Below the pieces are notes generated by a model. It had not been told where the DNA came from, searched no databases, and saw only the letters and a list, made by a program, of their open reading frames with translations. Positions 15,464 through 16,131 of a stretch of DNA of 16,131 nt are shown piece by piece. The position numbers and the translations under genes are program-made. The stretch covers positions 1 to 16,131 of the forward strand of contig JAEZED010000181.1 in NCBI GenBank assembly GCA_023417885.1, in the 5' to 3' direction. The stretch is from Planctomycetota bacterium (GTDB taxonomy: Bacteria > Planctomycetota > Phycisphaerae > Tepidisphaerales > Tepidisphaeraceae). Numbering within the stretch: the stretch's first letter is position 1; each line of letters starts with the position of its first letter.

Positions 15464-16131
15464 GTGCTGCGCATACTGCGGAAAAGGTCTGCCCGTCCGT
15501 CCATTCCCTCCCCCGCCACCGTCCCGACCCGGGTCGAGGACGTTGCGGCGCTGCTGGGCAGGCCGGTCGTGAAGCTCGACACGCCGGAGATCCAACGTTT
15601 CTTGGCAGGGAAGCGTGTGCTCATCACCGGGGCGGGCGGGAGCATCGGCAGCGAGATCGCCCGTCAGGCGATGCGCTTCTGTCCGGGGCGGCTGGCGCTG
15701 CTGGACCGGAGCGAGTATGGCCTCTTCGAGATCGACCGGGAGCTGCGCGAGCGCTGGGTCGGATCGGATCTTCGCGCGGTGATCGCCGACGTGGCGGACG
15801 AGGCGCGCGTCGCCTCGATCCTTGCCGACGAGCGTCCGCACGTGATCTTCCACGCCGCGGCGCACAAGCACGTGCCGCTCATGGAGGCCAATCCGGGCGA
15901 GGCGATCAAGAACAACGTGCTGGGCACACACATCCTCGCCACGGCGGCGGCGGAGGTGGGGGTGGCGTCGTTCGTGCTCATCAGCACCGACAAGGCAGTG
16001 AACCCGACAAGCGTGATGGGGGCGACGAAGCGCTGCGCGGAGATGGTGGTGCAGGGGATGAATATCAGGAGCGACGAAGCGGCGGAGCGACGACGCGACG
16101 AAGGGAACAGCGGTGCCGTCTCCTCCGATTC
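15464..16131 (+). CDS. CapD/FlaA1-type nucleotide-sugar 4,6-dehydratase/epimerase, 3' end missing
   Basis: The frame is open to the right edge of the window. Extended short-chain dehydrogenases of this family (CapD, FlaA1/PglF, WbpM) act on UDP-N-acetylglucosamine-type sugars with bound NAD(P) for surface polysaccharide or glycoprotein synthesis. The nucleotide-binding motif is VLITGAGGSIGSEI (encoded 15617-15658). FHAAAHKHVPLMEANPGEAI and VLISTDKAVNPTSVMGATKR contain the family's conserved Thr-Asp-Lys and Met-x-x-x-Lys elements. No membrane segments precede the domain, so this is a soluble short form. The start is uncertain: GTG 15464 is chosen because it gives a short basic N-terminus, but GTG 15437 is possible and no clean ribosome-binding site decides. 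The last visible segment, after EMVVQGMN, is a charged stretch (RSDEAAERRRDEG) that the family does not usually have there. Confidence 0.9.
   Translation, partial: MLRILRKRSARPSIPSPATVPTRVEDVAALLGRPVVKLDTPEIQRFLAGKRVLITGAGGSIGSEIARQAMRFCPGRLALLDRSEYGLFEIDRELRERWVGSDLRAVIADVADEARVASILADERPHVIFHAAAHKHVPLMEANPGEAIKNNVLGTHILATAAAEVGVASFVLISTDKAVNPTSVMGATKRCAEMVVQGMNIRSDEAAERRRDEGNSGAVSSD

Overview
The window is GC-rich DNA (judged by eye, not counted) from a bacterium that is most likely a planctomycete. The best taxonomic clues are the C-terminus of the SMC protein and an outer-membrane-type lipoprotein that joins a flagellar P-ring (FlgI)-like domain to HEAT-like repeats. This assignment is an inference and no database was searched. 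No rRNA, tRNA, CRISPR array, transposase or defence system is visible.

Layout: (1) 1-1331 (+) is the 3' part of a GH1 beta-glucosidase-like gene cut by the window edge. (2) 1332-2162 is a decayed stretch. It holds a possible frameshifted membrane-anchor remnant, an amidohydrolase pseudogene whose two ends are joined by a large internal deletion, and about four degenerate 21-bp tandem repeats. (3) 2163-8056 (-) holds the FlgI/HEAT lipoprotein gene followed 110 bp downstream by smc, with a plausible promoter before the lipoprotein gene. (4) 8350-10977 (-) encodes a GH38-related protein with unusual active-site motifs. (5) 10978-11475 is the longest non-coding gap and carries a short 21-bp duplication, a hairpin and a clear array of almost six 21-bp repeats that runs over the stop codon of the next gene. 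(6) 11476-14745 (-) encodes a secreted GH78 alpha-L-rhamnosidase. (7) 14821-15351 (-) is nrdR, the ribonucleotide reductase repressor. (8) 15464-16131 (+) is the 5' part of a CapD/FlaA1-type nucleotide-sugar dehydratase/epimerase gene that leaves the window and is divergent from nrdR.

Functionally the window mixes housekeeping genes (smc, nrdR), surface or envelope genes (FlgI-like lipoprotein, CapD-like enzyme) and glycan-degrading enzymes (GH1, GH38-like, GH78). The glycosidases are not in one tight operon. I see no complete new multi-gene system. The most unusual items are the recurring 21-bp repeat period in separate non-coding stretches, the GH38-like protein with altered active-site motifs, the FlgI-HEAT lipoprotein, and the fossil amidohydrolase.
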